From Nesterenkonia halotolerans (GTDB lineage: Bacteria > Actinomycetota > Actinomycetes > Actinomycetales > Micrococcaceae), in NCBI RefSeq assembly GCF_014874065.1, contig NZ_JADBEE010000001.1:1674001-1738000 (forward strand): DNA of 64,000 nucleotides, in the 5' to 3' direction. The position numbers and the translations under genes were made by a program. Shown in pieces: positions 25,750 to 34,295 of this stretch (position 1 is its first letter; each line of letters opens with the position of its first letter). The notes beneath the pieces were generated by a model. It was not told the DNA's origin and ran no database searches. It saw only the letters and a program-made list of their open reading frames with translations.

Positions 25750-26379
25750 TCAGTCGAGGGTGCCGGCCCGGGAGCCGCGGGCCGCGCTCTCCAGCTCTTC
25801 TGCCGTGCGCAGCAGCTGATTCGCCCGTTCGGTGAGGCGGCGGGCGGCCTCGGGACTGTGTCTCTCGGAGCCGCCGGCCCAGAGAGCCTGGCCGCGCGCG
25901 ACGACTCGGCAGAACGCTCCCGCCCGGTCGAACGCTGAATCGATGTCGCCGCGATACATCCCGGCCAGCACCAGGTCAGCCAGGCGGTCCATCTCCTGGG
26001 CCGTGGGCGGCTCTGCCACGCCGGCGATGGCGTGCGGCGCGGAGTCGGTCTTTCCCAGGGTGTAGTACTCGCTCATCCGCTGTGGGTCCTTGTTCACGGC
26101 GGCACGGATCGCGTAGATCCTCCAGAGACCGCCGGCCAGCGAGTGCGCGGGTGAATCGGACCAGAGCTCAGCGATCGCCTCGATGCCTTCGGTCTCGGCC
26201 AGCCGGATGAAGCGCTCGGTCACCTCGGGGTCATCGGAGTCCCGACCGTGGAACACCAGGGCGTGCGCGGTGTCATGGGCCGCCTGGGAGATGATGGCAG
26301 GGTCAGCCCCGCCCTCCCGCTGATCGAATGCTGCTGGTTCGGTATACCTGGGCCTGCGGTGGCGAGGCTGGCTGCTCAT
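25750..26379 (-). CDS. Conserved actinobacterial protein of unknown function
   Basis: 209 residues, soluble and mostly helical, without membrane helices or a signal peptide. Conserved-looking blocks are ISQAAHDTAHALVFHG, VTERFIRLAETEGIEAIAELWSDSPAHSLAGGLWRIYAIRAAV and AFCRVVARGQALWAGG. I recall similar proteins in many actinobacteria, sometimes mislabelled as RNA polymerase beta subunit, but no function is known to me. GGAGGACGC stands before the start. It lies just upstream of and opposite to the tRNA-Lys gene. Confidence 0.75.
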   Translation of the reverse strand: MSSQPRHRRPRYTEPAAFDQREGGADPAIISQAAHDTAHALVFHGRDSDDPEVTERFIRLAETEGIEAIAELWSDSPAHSLAGGLWRIYAIRAAVNKDPQRMSEYYTLGKTDSAPHAIAGVAEPPTAQEMDRLADLVLAGMYRGDIDSAFDRAGAFCRVVARGQALWAGGSERHSPEAARRLTERANQLLRTAEELESAARGSRAGTLD

Positions 26380-26506
26380 CGCGTCCTCCTAGAAGAGATT
26401 CGCTTCGGTCCGTCATCGGCATCATCGCCGTGCTCGCATGGTGTCCGTCATTATGCCGCAGGCCGCGGCGGCGATACCATAGGGCACGTCTTCAGGGCTT
26501 CTGAAG

Positions 26507-26579
26507 GGGCCTTTAGCTCAGTTGGTAGAGCATCGGACTTTTAATCCGCTGGTCGCGGGTTCGAGTCCCGCAGGGCCCA
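26507..26579 (+). tRNA. tRNA-Lys (anticodon UUU)
   Basis: A full cloverleaf of 73 bases. The acceptor pair is GGGCCTT with AGGGCCC (one G-T pair), the D arm holds TAGCTCAGTTGGTAGAGCA, the anticodon loop is CTTTTAA with TTT at 26540-26542, and the T arm is GCGGG-TTCGAGT-CCCGC. The discriminator is A and CC follows, so part of the 3' CCA may be encoded. A TACCAT -10-like element is present at about 26475. Confidence 0.97.
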
Positions 26580-26600
26580 CCGGCCTCCGTCCAGGAAGAC

Positions 26601-26644
26601 AGTGATGCCCGGGTCAGCGCTCCGGCGTTGACCTGGGCATCACT
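26601..26644 (+). terminator. Long hairpin after tRNA-Lys
   Basis: A 20-bp stem (26601-26620 with 26625-26644) with two G-T pairs closes a TCCG loop. The downstream side has only a weak T content. It starts 22 bases after the tRNA and most likely ends its transcript. Confidence 0.75.
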
Positions 26645-26972
26645 CATTCCCACCGGGAGATGACGGGGTCCCCAGAGGCGCTCAGGGTGCAGTTGACCTT
26701 GCCCCCGAACAAGGAGCACACTGGAGATGTGCCGGGCTGCGGTAACCCCCGGGCTCCATTCTCGAGCCGCTTCGAGCGGCCACGCGCCGTGAGGCGTTCC
26801 CAGCCCGGCACACCCCCTCTCCTCATGGACCTGCACAGGTGCGGGCTCTCCCTTGCGCGTCTCGGGCGCTGACCTGGCGTTCTCTGCCCCGGCCTCGCAG
26901 GGGTGTTCATCTCCGCGCTATACACTCAGGGCCGACACGTCGACAACCGTTCACCCTGGGGACACGCACCGC
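26645..26972. other. Intergenic region before the PhoU-like gene
   Basis: I see no gene in this 328-base gap that I can support. A minus-strand open frame at 26644-26925 has an unconvincing composition. Near the right end are a TATACA -10-like element (26919-26924) and a single PHO-box-like half GTTCACC at 26949-26955, 18 bases before the PhoU-like start. Confidence 0.5.
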
Positions 26973-27590
26973 ATGATCGTACGCAGAGGCCAGCGCCAGC
27001 CTGAGGCCACCGACATTCTCGCGAGCATCGCCCGTGAAGTGCGCGCCGGTGTCCAGCTGATCTCCCAACTCCTGGGGAGCACCCAGGACGACCGAGCAGC
27101 CCTGCGGGAGCAGCTGATCGAGTTCGAGGGTCGCGCGATGGATCTGCACTTCAACCTCATGACCCACATCCGCAGCGTGTTCCTCACTCCGCTGCCGCGG
27201 CAGGACATCTACGCCCTCTCCCAGCAGCTCAACCGCACGATGGAACACGTCGTGGCCGCCGGGGACCTTATTCTGGCCCGTCCGAACCTGAGCCTCCCGA
27301 CACAGAGCGCCGATCAGCTGGAGACGCTGAGCCGACAGCTGGACCTCACAGTGGCAGCCATGTCCCGGCTGGAGGACTTCGATCTGCTGGAAGAGTATTG
27401 GATCCAGATGCAGCGCCTGACCAAGCAGGCGAACAGAACCCACCGTGCGTGGATGACCTCCACCGACAACGCCTTCCAGCCGAACATCGCGCTGCAGCAG
27501 GCGCAGGTCGCCGACGCGCTGCTCGCGGCCGTCGAGGACCAGCGGACGGTCGCGGTCACTGCCGGCTCGATCATCGTCCGCGAGTCCTGA
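26973..27590 (+). CDS. PhoU-like (DUF47) accessory protein of the phosphate carrier
   Basis: 205 residues, almost entirely helical. The pattern of DUF47/PhoU-like proteins is visible: LREQLIEFEGRAMDLHFNLMTHIRSVFLTPLPRQDIYAL followed by two more helices with spaced acidic residues, which in this family bind metal clusters. DUF47 proteins are usually encoded next to PiT phosphate carriers and are thought to modulate them. ATG at 26973 gives MIVRRGQ; an upstream ATG at 26853 in the same frame would add about 40 residues of non-conserved sequence and is rejected. Ten bases separate it from the carrier gene. Confidence 0.88.
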   Translation: MIVRRGQRQPEATDILASIAREVRAGVQLISQLLGSTQDDRAALREQLIEFEGRAMDLHFNLMTHIRSVFLTPLPRQDIYALSQQLNRTMEHVVAAGDLILARPNLSLPTQSADQLETLSRQLDLTVAAMSRLEDFDLLEEYWIQMQRLTKQANRTHRAWMTSTDNAFQPNIALQQAQVADALLAAVEDQRTVAVTAGSIIVRES

Positions 27591-27599
27591 GGCGGCTCC

Positions 27600-28616
27600 G
27601 TGGAGTCGATGCTGCTGGGTCTCATCTGCGTGCTGCTGGTCCCGAACGCGTTCGTCGCCGGACTGCATGATGTCCCCAACGCGATCGCCATCCCGGTGCG
27701 CACGCGAGCCCTCAGTGCACGATCCGCGACCCGCATGGCGGCGGGGTTCAATGCCCTAGGCGTCCTGCTGGCGCTTCCGCTGGGCATCTACCTCTACACC
27801 TGGTTCGAGTTCCCCCGCATGGACCCGAGCCTGCTGCTCGCCGTCGTCCTGTCGGCCTCGGTCTCGCTGCTGGGCTGGAACCTGTTCACCTATATGCGCG
27901 GAATGCCCACATCCACCACGCACGCGCTGCTGGCCGCGTTTCTCGGCGGCACTGTGGCGGCCTCCACCGTCGCTGATCTGAACATCGCAGAGGTGCTCGC
28001 GATGCCGTGGGCGGGCGCGGTGATGACGCTGCTGCTCTCACCGCTGGTGGCCTTCGGGCTGGCTTATCTTCTGGTCTTCGTCGCCGTGCGCTTTGCGCGC
28101 GGTGAAGACCCGGATTCGGTGAACACCACCTCGCGGATGGCGCAGTCGGTCAGCGTAGGGGTGACCTCGCTGGGCACCGGGCTGCAGCAGGGACAGCGGC
28201 TCTCCTTCGTCCTGCTGACCGCGCTGGTCGCGGCGCAGGTGGAGGACGCCGAGCAATGGCTTCCCTATGTCTATGTCGGCTTCGCCGTGTTGATCGGAGC
28301 GGGCTGTCTGACCGGTGGGTGGCGGATCGGACACACGTTGGGACACCGGCTGGTGGATATCGACCCGCTGCGTGGGATGGTCGCGACGACGACGACCTCC
28401 GCGCTGCTGTTCATCGGGTCGCTGGGCTTCGCACTGCCGCTGTCGACCTCGCTGACCGCAGCCTCGACCATCATCGGGGCCGGGTCCAACCAGCGATTCG
28501 CCACCGTGCACTGGCGGCAGTTCCGCCGGATCTGCCTCTACTGGGTGCTGACGCCTCTGGCCGCGGGCACGGCGACCGCCATCTTCACCCTGGCCATGAG
28601 CCCACTCCTGGGCTGA
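27600..28616 (+). CDS. pit: Inorganic phosphate transporter, PiT family
   Basis: 338 residues with about ten membrane helices. The PiT signature appears in its two copies: NAFVAGLHDVPNAIAIPVRTRALS near the N-terminus and GMPTSTTHALLAAFLGGTVAAS in the first half, with SLTAASTIIGAGSNQRFATVHWRQFRRI in the second. PiT carriers bring in metal-phosphate with protons or sodium at high phosphate levels. The usual NG-F-HD reads AGLHD here, a small variation. The start is GTG with GAGGCGG before it. It follows the DUF47 gene and converges on pstB, so low- and high-affinity phosphate uptake lie back to back. Confidence 0.93.
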   Translation: MESMLLGLICVLLVPNAFVAGLHDVPNAIAIPVRTRALSARSATRMAAGFNALGVLLALPLGIYLYTWFEFPRMDPSLLLAVVLSASVSLLGWNLFTYMRGMPTSTTHALLAAFLGGTVAASTVADLNIAEVLAMPWAGAVMTLLLSPLVAFGLAYLLVFVAVRFARGEDPDSVNTTSRMAQSVSVGVTSLGTGLQQGQRLSFVLLTALVAAQVEDAEQWLPYVYVGFAVLIGAGCLTGGWRIGHTLGHRLVDIDPLRGMVATTTTSALLFIGSLGFALPLSTSLTAASTIIGAGSNQRFATVHWRQFRRICLYWVLTPLAAGTATAIFTLAMSPLLG

Positions 28617-28680
28617 GGGAGCCGACTCACCCGAGCTGGATCGGCTGGCCGACCATCCGACAGAGATCAGTCGAGCTGGA

Positions 28681-29460
28681 TCAGCCGAAGCGGCCGGAGA
28701 CGTAATCCTCGGTGGACTTCTCCTTGGGGGTGTTGAAGATCGAGGTGGTGTCGTCGTACTCGATCAGCTTGCCGGGCTTTCCGGTGCCGGCGATGTTGAA
28801 GAACGCGGTCTTCTGCGAGACGCGGGCCGCCTGCTGCATGTTGTGGGTCACGATGATCACCGTGTAGTCCCGCTGCAGCTCACCGATCAGATCTTCGATC
28901 GCCAGCGTGGAGATCGGGTCCAGGGCGGAGCACGGCTCGTCCATGAGGATCACATCGGGCTTCACGGCGATCGTGCGCGCAATGCAGAGACGCTGCTGCT
29001 GGCCACCGGAAAGGCCCGAGCCCGGCTTGTCGAGCCTGTCCTTGACCTCGGTCCAGAGGTTGGCGCTGCTCAGGGCAGACTCCACGATGTCATCGGACTC
29101 GGACCTGGACAGCCGAGCGCCGTTGAGCTTATAGCCGGCGAGGACGTTCTCCCGCAGGCTCATCGTCGGGAACGGGTTCGGCCGCTGGAACACCATGCCG
29201 ACCTGTGTCCGCACGGTCACCGGGTCCACGCCCGGAGCATAGATGTCCTCTCCGTCAAGGAGCAGCTCGCCTTTGACCCGAGCGCCGGGAAGCACCTCGT
29301 GCATGCGGTTCAGCGACCTCAGGAAGGTGGTCTTGCCGCAGCCGGATGGGCCGATGAACGCTGTCACGGCACGGGCGTCGATGCTCATATTGATGCCCTC
29401 CACTGCGAGGAAATCCCCGTAGTAGACGTTGAGATCGACGGCATCTACACGCTTAGACAT
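28681..29460 (-). CDS. pstB: Phosphate ABC transporter ATP-binding protein PstB
   Basis: 259 residues, one ABC domain. Walker A is GPSGCGKTT, the Q-loop region [20 protein letters not shown] is characteristic of PstB, the signature is [16 protein letters not shown], and Walker B is [16 protein letters not shown]. It hydrolyses ATP to drive import of phosphate delivered by PstS through PstCA. It is the last gene of pstSCAB, 55 bases after pstA. No phoU follows in the operon; a PhoU-like protein is encoded nearby with the PiT gene. Confidence 0.97.
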   Translation of the reverse strand: MSKRVDAVDLNVYYGDFLAVEGINMSIDARAVTAFIGPSGCGKTTFLRSLNRMHEVLPGARVKGELLLDGEDIYAPGVDPVTVRTQVGMVFQRPNPFPTMSLRENVLAGYKLNGARLSRSESDDIVESALSSANLWTEVKDRLDKPGSGLSGGQQQRLCIARTIAVKPDVILMDEPCSALDPISTLAIEDLIGELQRDYTVIIVTHNMQQAARVSQKTAFFNIAGTGKPGKLIEYDDTTSIFNTPKEKSTEDYVSGRFG

Positions 29461-29515
29461 AACTTGTAATCACACTTTCTCTGGAGAGATCAAGGGTAGA
29501 CCGCGGTGGCGGCGG

Positions 29516-30706
29516 TCAGCGCCCGGCCTGCTTGGGCGCGAAGAGCGTGGCGATGAGCCGAGCGAAGAGGTTCAGCCCCATCACGATCAGGATAAGCACC
29601 AGCGCCGCCGCCCAGGCGCGCTGCTCGGAGGGGTCCGAGAAGTTCGGCGAGGTGGGGTTCTGGAACTGACGGAAGATGTACACCGGCAGCGCGGTCATCC
29701 AGCCCTGGAAGAGATTCCAGTTCGTGTTGACCACGAAGCCCGCCGTGACAAGGATCGGAGCGGTCTCGCCGATCACACGTGCGATGGCCAGGGTGACACC
29801 AGAGGCGATGCCGGAGATGGCGGTGGGAAGCACCACCTTGAGGATGGTGCGCCATTTGCGCACCCCCAGGGCATAGGAGGCTTCACGCAGCTCATTGGGC
29901 ACCACCCGGAGCATCTCCTCGGTGGTCCTGACCACCACCGGCACCATCAGCACGGAAAGCGCAATCGCCGCCGTGATGCCCAGTGTTGAGCGCTGGGTGG
30001 AGAGCAGCCCGGTCACACTGCTGAAGACCGAGAGGAACCATGCCATGGCCGCACCGGCGAACAGGCCGGCGACGATGGACGGGATGCCGGTCATCACATC
30101 GACGAAGAAGGTGATGGCGCGGGAGAGCGGGCCCCCGCGGGAGTATTCGACCAGGTAGATCGAAGTCATCAGTCCGATGGGCACGGAGATCGCGGTGGCC
30201 GCCAGGGTGATCAGCAGTGACCCGATCATGGCGTGGCGGATGCCGCCGAGGACCGGCGTGCCCTCGGTCTGGGACTGCTCGTCGACGAGGCCTGTGACGC
30301 CCTGCATCTCCGAGTTCAAGAATCCTGGTTCCGTCAATCCCTGGATGCCCACGGAGGACACCGACCAGATCACCGAGACCAGCGGCATGAGCGCGAGAGC
30401 GAAGGCCAGGTAGATCAGGTTTGTCCAGAGCGCGTCTGTGGCCCTGCGGCGATTCACCCGGGTGCGCGTGATGAAGTAGCTGCTCGCCACATAGATCACG
30501 GCGGTGAAGATGAACCAGGTGGCGAGGTTGAACCCGAGGAGCGCCGAGAGCGCTGCGCCGATCACCACGGCGGCGGCGAGCAGAGCCATCCACAGCCAGG
30601 AGGGAAGCGTGTTCTGCGTCAGCGAGCTGCGGCGTCGATTGCCTTCGCTCAGCTGGGGCGGGCCGGAGGGGCTCTGCACGGAGGTAGGAGTGGGGGTCTG
30701 TGTCAT
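29516..30706 (-). CDS. pstA: Phosphate ABC transporter permease PstA
   Basis: 396 residues. An N-terminal section with two to three extra helices precedes the canonical six-helix permease core. The core carries ISVPIGLMTSIYLVEYSRGG, DVMTGIPSIVAGLFAG and, as the ATPase-contact EAA loop, ELREASYALGVRKWRTILKVVLPTAISGI. It forms the channel with PstC. The start codon overlaps the last base of pstC, so the two are tightly coupled. The length of about 396 residues is longer than the E. coli protein (~296) because of the N-terminal extension, which is common in actinobacteria. Confidence 0.96.
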   Translation of the reverse strand: MTQTPTPTSVQSPSGPPQLSEGNRRRSSLTQNTLPSWLWMALLAAAVVIGAALSALLGFNLATWFIFTAVIYVASSYFITRTRVNRRRATDALWTNLIYLAFALALMPLVSVIWSVSSVGIQGLTEPGFLNSEMQGVTGLVDEQSQTEGTPVLGGIRHAMIGSLLITLAATAISVPIGLMTSIYLVEYSRGGPLSRAITFFVDVMTGIPSIVAGLFAGAAMAWFLSVFSSVTGLLSTQRSTLGITAAIALSVLMVPVVVRTTEEMLRVVPNELREASYALGVRKWRTILKVVLPTAISGIASGVTLAIARVIGETAPILVTAGFVVNTNWNLFQGWMTALPVYIFRQFQNPTSPNFSDPSEQRAWAAALVLILIVMGLNLFARLIATLFAPKQAGR

Positions 30707-31641
30707 CAGTTGGCTCCCGAGAATTCCTTGTGGCGGCTGACGATCCAGCGCGCTGTCATGTTCACCAGAAGGGTGATGATGAACAGCACCAGGCCGATGG
30801 CGATGAGCTGGGCCTGCCGCTCAGAGCCGGGGGGCGCCTCAGGGAACCCGAGGGCGATCTCGGCAGGGATGGTGCTGTTTCCGTTGGAGATCAGCGAGGC
30901 GGTGAGCATGCCCGGGGAGAGCACGAGGGCCACTGCCATGGTCTCACCCAGCGCGCGGCCGAGCCCCAGCATGATCCCCGAGATGATGCCCGCCCGGGCG
31001 AACGGGAAGACAGACATCTTGATCATCTCCCAGCGCGTGGCTCCCAGCGCCAGGGCGGCCTCTTCGTGCAGCTTGGGGGTCTGGATGAAGATCTCGCGGC
31101 ATACCGAGGTGATGATCGGAAGGATCATCACGCCGAGCACGATTCCTGCGGTGAAGATGGTTCGGCCGGTCTGTGACGGGTCACCGGCGAAGAACGGCAG
31201 GAACCCGAGATTCTCATGGAGCCAGTTGTAGACCGGGATCAGCTCCGGGCCCAGGAAGCTCATGCCCCACGCGCCATAGACCACGGAGGGGATGGCCGCG
31301 AGGAGGTCGATGACGTATCCGATGGACTTGGACCAGCGCGGCGGCGCGTAGTGCGAGATGTACAGCGCCACCCCCACTGCCACCGGGGCAGCGAGCACGA
31401 TGGCGATCAGCGAAGCGACGAGCGTGCCGATCACCAGCGGGTAGGCGTACTCCAGGAATGCGCCGATGATCCATCCGCCCTGGTCCTCCTGGTAGACCGC
31501 GTCCCTGGAGTTTGCCGCGAGGAACAGGACCACGAAGGCAAGGGTCAGCAGGATCAAGACGCCGGCGGAGACCGTCAGCGCTGAAAAGACGCGGTCTCCT
31601 GCGACTCCCCGTTTATCGGACTGAGTCAGTGAGCTGCTCAC
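30706..31641 (-). CDS. pstC: Phosphate ABC transporter permease PstC
   Basis: 311 residues with six membrane helices. Typical PstC segments are PVAVGVALYISHYAPPRW, DLLAAIPSVVYGAWG and the EAA loop KLHEEAALALGATRWEMIKMSVFPFARAGIISG. It pairs with PstA as the membrane channel. It lies 132 bases after pstS, a gap that holds a perfect 14-bp hairpin likely to set the ratio of binding protein to channel. Confidence 0.96.
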   Translation of the reverse strand: MSSSLTQSDKRGVAGDRVFSALTVSAGVLILLTLAFVVLFLAANSRDAVYQEDQGGWIIGAFLEYAYPLVIGTLVASLIAIVLAAPVAVGVALYISHYAPPRWSKSIGYVIDLLAAIPSVVYGAWGMSFLGPELIPVYNWLHENLGFLPFFAGDPSQTGRTIFTAGIVLGVMILPIITSVCREIFIQTPKLHEEAALALGATRWEMIKMSVFPFARAGIISGIMLGLGRALGETMAVALVLSPGMLTASLISNGNSTIPAEIALGFPEAPPGSERQAQLIAIGLVLFIITLLVNMTARWIVSRHKEFSGAN

Positions 31642-31690
31642 CTGGTCTGCCTCTCAAATCTGTGGTCGATAAGTGCTGGTGCAGCATGGA

Positions 31691-31741
31691 CGGACCTCGG
31701 GCGGAAGAAGCCTGGATTCAGACTCCCCCGCCCGAGGTCCG
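31691..31741 (-). other. Hairpin between pstS and pstC
   Basis: A perfect 14-bp GC-rich stem (31691-31704 with 31728-31741) closes a 23-base loop. No T run follows, so it is more likely an mRNA-stabilising or processing structure, or a partial terminator, that keeps pstS transcript above pstCAB. Confidence 0.65.
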
Positions 31742-31773
31742 CGCACGTCATACGCTGCAGTTGCCGTTCAAGC

Positions 31774-32880
31774 TCACTCTGCCACGGTGATGGCGGAGAG
31801 GGACTCCATGGCTCCGCTGCGCAGGTCCTCGGAGATCGGAGCGTTTCCTGCCGCTGCCTCAGCCGTGGCCTGACCGTCCTCGGAGAGAACGTACTCGCCG
31901 AAGGCGACGGCAAGGTCAGCTGTCTCCTGGTCCGGGTACTCGTTGCAGAAGATGTGGTAGCTGACCAGCACGACCGGGTAGGCGCCGGACTCTTCGGTCC
32001 TGCGATCCAGCTCGTAGGCCATGTTGTTCGAAGCCTGTCCCTCCACCGGGGAGGACGATGCCACTGCCTGCGAGGCTGCCTCAGGTGAGTACTCGACGTA
32101 CTCTTCGCCGACCTGCACGGCAACCGTGCCCAGATCACCGATCTGGGAAGCGTCCGCGTAGGTGATGGCGCCATCGGTATCTGAAGTCAGGCCGACGACG
32201 CCGGAAGTCTGCTGAGCAGATTCCGCGGCGATCTCGCCCGGCCATTCACCGGAGACCTCGTAGTCCCAGACGTCCGACGCTGTTGCGAGGTAGTCCACGA
32301 AGTTCTCGGTGGTCCCGGAGTCGTCTGCGCGGTGCACGACGGTGATCGGGGTGGAGGGCAGTTCGATGTCCGGGTTGTGCTCGGCGATGGCCTCATCGTC
32401 CCAGCTCGTGACCTCGCCGGCGAAGATGGAGGCGATGGTGTCGGCGTCGAGGTTCAGGGTGTCGTCGATGCCTTCGACGTTGAACGCGACTGCCACGGGG
32501 GAGATGTAGGACGGCACGTGGAATGCTCCCTCGGGACCGCAGATCTCCTTGGAGGACTCCCACTCCTCATCGCTCATCGCCGCGTCGGATCCAGCGAAGT
32601 CGTACTCGCCGCCGAGGAAGCCGTCGCGGCCGCCGCCGGAGCCCACGGAGGCGTAGTTGACCTGCGCGTCGGGAGCAACCGAGGTGAAGCCGTCGGTCCA
32701 TGCCGTCATCGCAGCCTCCTGGGAGGAAGCGCCGCCGCCGACCAGGGTGCCCGCAACTTCGCTGCTCGCGCCCTCGCCCTCGGAGTCGCCCTCAGCGGCA
32801 GGGGTGTTGGATTCTCCACAGCCCACAAGGGCCAGGGATGCCACGGACAGGATGGCCGCTGTGCGGCCGAAGCTCTTCAT
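31774..32880 (-). CDS. pstS: Phosphate-binding lipoprotein PstS
   Basis: 368 residues. A lipoprotein signal ends in LALVGC-GES, followed by an acidic linker. The phosphate-binding domain shows LVGGGASSQEAAMTAW, NYASVGSGGGRDGFLGGEYDFAGSDA, and the RADDSGTTENF segment, all classic PstS ligand loops. It captures phosphate outside the membrane for PstCAB. ATG at 32880 is listed; a GTG two codons earlier (32886) sits at a better distance from GAGAGG and is an equal candidate. A PHO box lies about 160 bases upstream. Confidence 0.96.
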   Translation of the reverse strand: MKSFGRTAAILSVASLALVGCGESNTPAAEGDSEGEGASSEVAGTLVGGGASSQEAAMTAWTDGFTSVAPDAQVNYASVGSGGGRDGFLGGEYDFAGSDAAMSDEEWESSKEICGPEGAFHVPSYISPVAVAFNVEGIDDTLNLDADTIASIFAGEVTSWDDEAIAEHNPDIELPSTPITVVHRADDSGTTENFVDYLATASDVWDYEVSGEWPGEIAAESAQQTSGVVGLTSDTDGAITYADASQIGDLGTVAVQVGEEYVEYSPEAASQAVASSSPVEGQASNNMAYELDRRTEESGAYPVVLVSYHIFCNEYPDQETADLAVAFGEYVLSEDGQATAEAAAGNAPISEDLRSGAMESLSAITVAE

Positions 32881-33038
32881 CTTCACGTTTAATTGCCTCT
32901 CTGAGGTTTCATCAGGCGTCAATCGCGCCATTTGAAGGAGTCTGTGCGGTTCTTCCGGGGGTGCGTCCGGCGAACCTCGATTCACATTAGGCAGGGCAGG
33001 TGACACCGCGACCCTCCCCAGGTGGCGTGCGCCTCCAC

Positions 33039-33060
33039 GTTAGGTGAACGGTCGGTGAAC
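33039..33060 (-). promoter_or_regulatory. PHO box upstream of pstS
   Basis: On the minus strand GTTCACCGACC is directly followed by GTTCACCTAAC, two 11-base direct repeats that match the PhoP-binding unit known from actinobacteria (GTTCACC core). A TAATGT -10-like element lies downstream at 32984-32989. Induction of pstSCAB by phosphate starvation follows by inference; phoPR is not in the window. Confidence 0.82.
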
Positions 33061-33125
33061 AAGCCTCGGCTCCGAATGTGAGCGCGCTCGTATCCCTGGA
33101 ACGTCCTGCGCAATAGACTCTTGGG

Positions 33126-34271
33126 GTGACATCTGAGCGCAGCACCGACTCCTCGCTCGCCCGTGCGCGCCGTTTCACCAGACGTCGGGCGCGGGTGGGT
33201 TTCCGCAGGGCGCGGCATTCAGTGATTCCCGCCCTGCAGATGACGGTGGCCGGGGTGGGCGCCTATACCGTGGCGGAACAGCTTCTCGGCCACGAAGCTC
33301 CCCTCTTCGCCGCCATCGCGGCGCTGATCGCCCTGGGGTTCTCCAAGGAACCGCGGATGCGCAAGGTGCTCGAGGTCAGTGTGGGATGCACTCTGGGCAT
33401 CCTCATCGGAGATGTGCTGCTCCAGCTCTTGGGTTCCAACCTGGCCACTGCGGCACTGGTGCTGTTCCTCTCCATCATGCTGGCCCGGTTCCTCGATCCG
33501 GGACCGGTCCTGGCGATGCAGATGGGACTCCAGGCTCTGCTGGTGGTGCTCATACCCCCGCCCGAGGTGGGACTGCTCGGACCCTTCACACGCAGCGCCG
33601 ATGCCATAGTCGGCGGAGCAGTGGCTCTGCTGATCACCCTGCTGACGCCCAAGGACCCCAGACGGGAGCCCATCGCCGAGCTCAAGAGCGTGGTGGATGC
33701 GATGACCGCCTCGCTGCGCGACGTCGCGGAGGCCGTGCGCAGCTCCGACTCCCGGCAGGCCTGGCACTCGCTGATCCGCTGCCGCGGTCTGCAGCCGCAG
33801 ATCGATGAGCTGCGCACTGCCGTGAACTCAGCCAAAGAGCTCACCAGCTTCTCTCCGGCCTACCGCAAGCACCGGCACTATGTCCGGCATATGGCGGAGG
33901 TGGCCGACCAGGTGGATCTCGCCGTGCGCAGCATGCGGGTGGTGGCGCGGCGGATCATCAGCACGGTGGACAATGCGTCACTGACCGATGCGGGCGTGGA
34001 GAACCTCTCGGCCGTGCTGGATGAGTTCGCCGACGCCTCGTTGCTGCTCTCGCAGGCTGTCTCGGAGCCGGGGCCCGCCTACGCGCAGCGGATGGAGACC
34101 GCCCAGGATGCGCTGGCATCACTGGCTCAGCACCTGCATCCCAAATCTCTGGGCATTGTGACCCTCGAAGGTGAGACCGTGGTGCTGCTGCTGCGCACAC
34201 TGGTCGTGGATCTGCTGCAGGCCGCCGGATCCACCCATGCGGATGCCCGCGATCAGCTTCCCGAGCTCTGA
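33126..34271 (+). CDS. FUSC-family (aromatic acid exporter-like) membrane protein
   Basis: 381 residues. Six hydrophobic segments in the first 180 residues include VIPALQMTVAGVGAYTVAEQLL and APLFAAIAALIALGF, followed by KVLEVSVGCTLGILIGDVLLQLLG. This is the FUSC/ArAE layout. After the PKDPRRE turn the remaining 200 residues are soluble and helical. Family members are proposed exporters of aromatic acids and similar compounds; function in actinobacteria is unproven. GTG at 33126 is the only start that includes the basic N-terminal stretch, and it has no strong ribosome-binding site. The gene is divergent from pstS, with about 240 bases between them. Confidence 0.85.
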   Translation: MTSERSTDSSLARARRFTRRRARVGFRRARHSVIPALQMTVAGVGAYTVAEQLLGHEAPLFAAIAALIALGFSKEPRMRKVLEVSVGCTLGILIGDVLLQLLGSNLATAALVLFLSIMLARFLDPGPVLAMQMGLQALLVVLIPPPEVGLLGPFTRSADAIVGGAVALLITLLTPKDPRREPIAELKSVVDAMTASLRDVAEAVRSSDSRQAWHSLIRCRGLQPQIDELRTAVNSAKELTSFSPAYRKHRHYVRHMAEVADQVDLAVRSMRVVARRIISTVDNASLTDAGVENLSAVLDEFADASLLLSQAVSEPGPAYAQRMETAQDALASLAQHLHPKSLGIVTLEGETVVLLLRTLVVDLLQAAGSTHADARDQLPEL

Positions 34272-34295
34272 GCCCGGACCGGCACGCCTCGGGCC

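Noticed and set aside
26513..26836. Minus-strand frame ending in GPCGTRTRDQRIKSPMLYQLS
   Set aside because: The end is the well-known false translation of a tRNA-Lys gene on the opposite strand; the frame runs through the tRNA.
28632..28682. Direct repeat CGAGCTGGATC around the end of pstB
   Set aside because: Two 11-base copies 41 bases apart in a convergent gap without symmetry or conserved partners; likely chance or a small slippage event.
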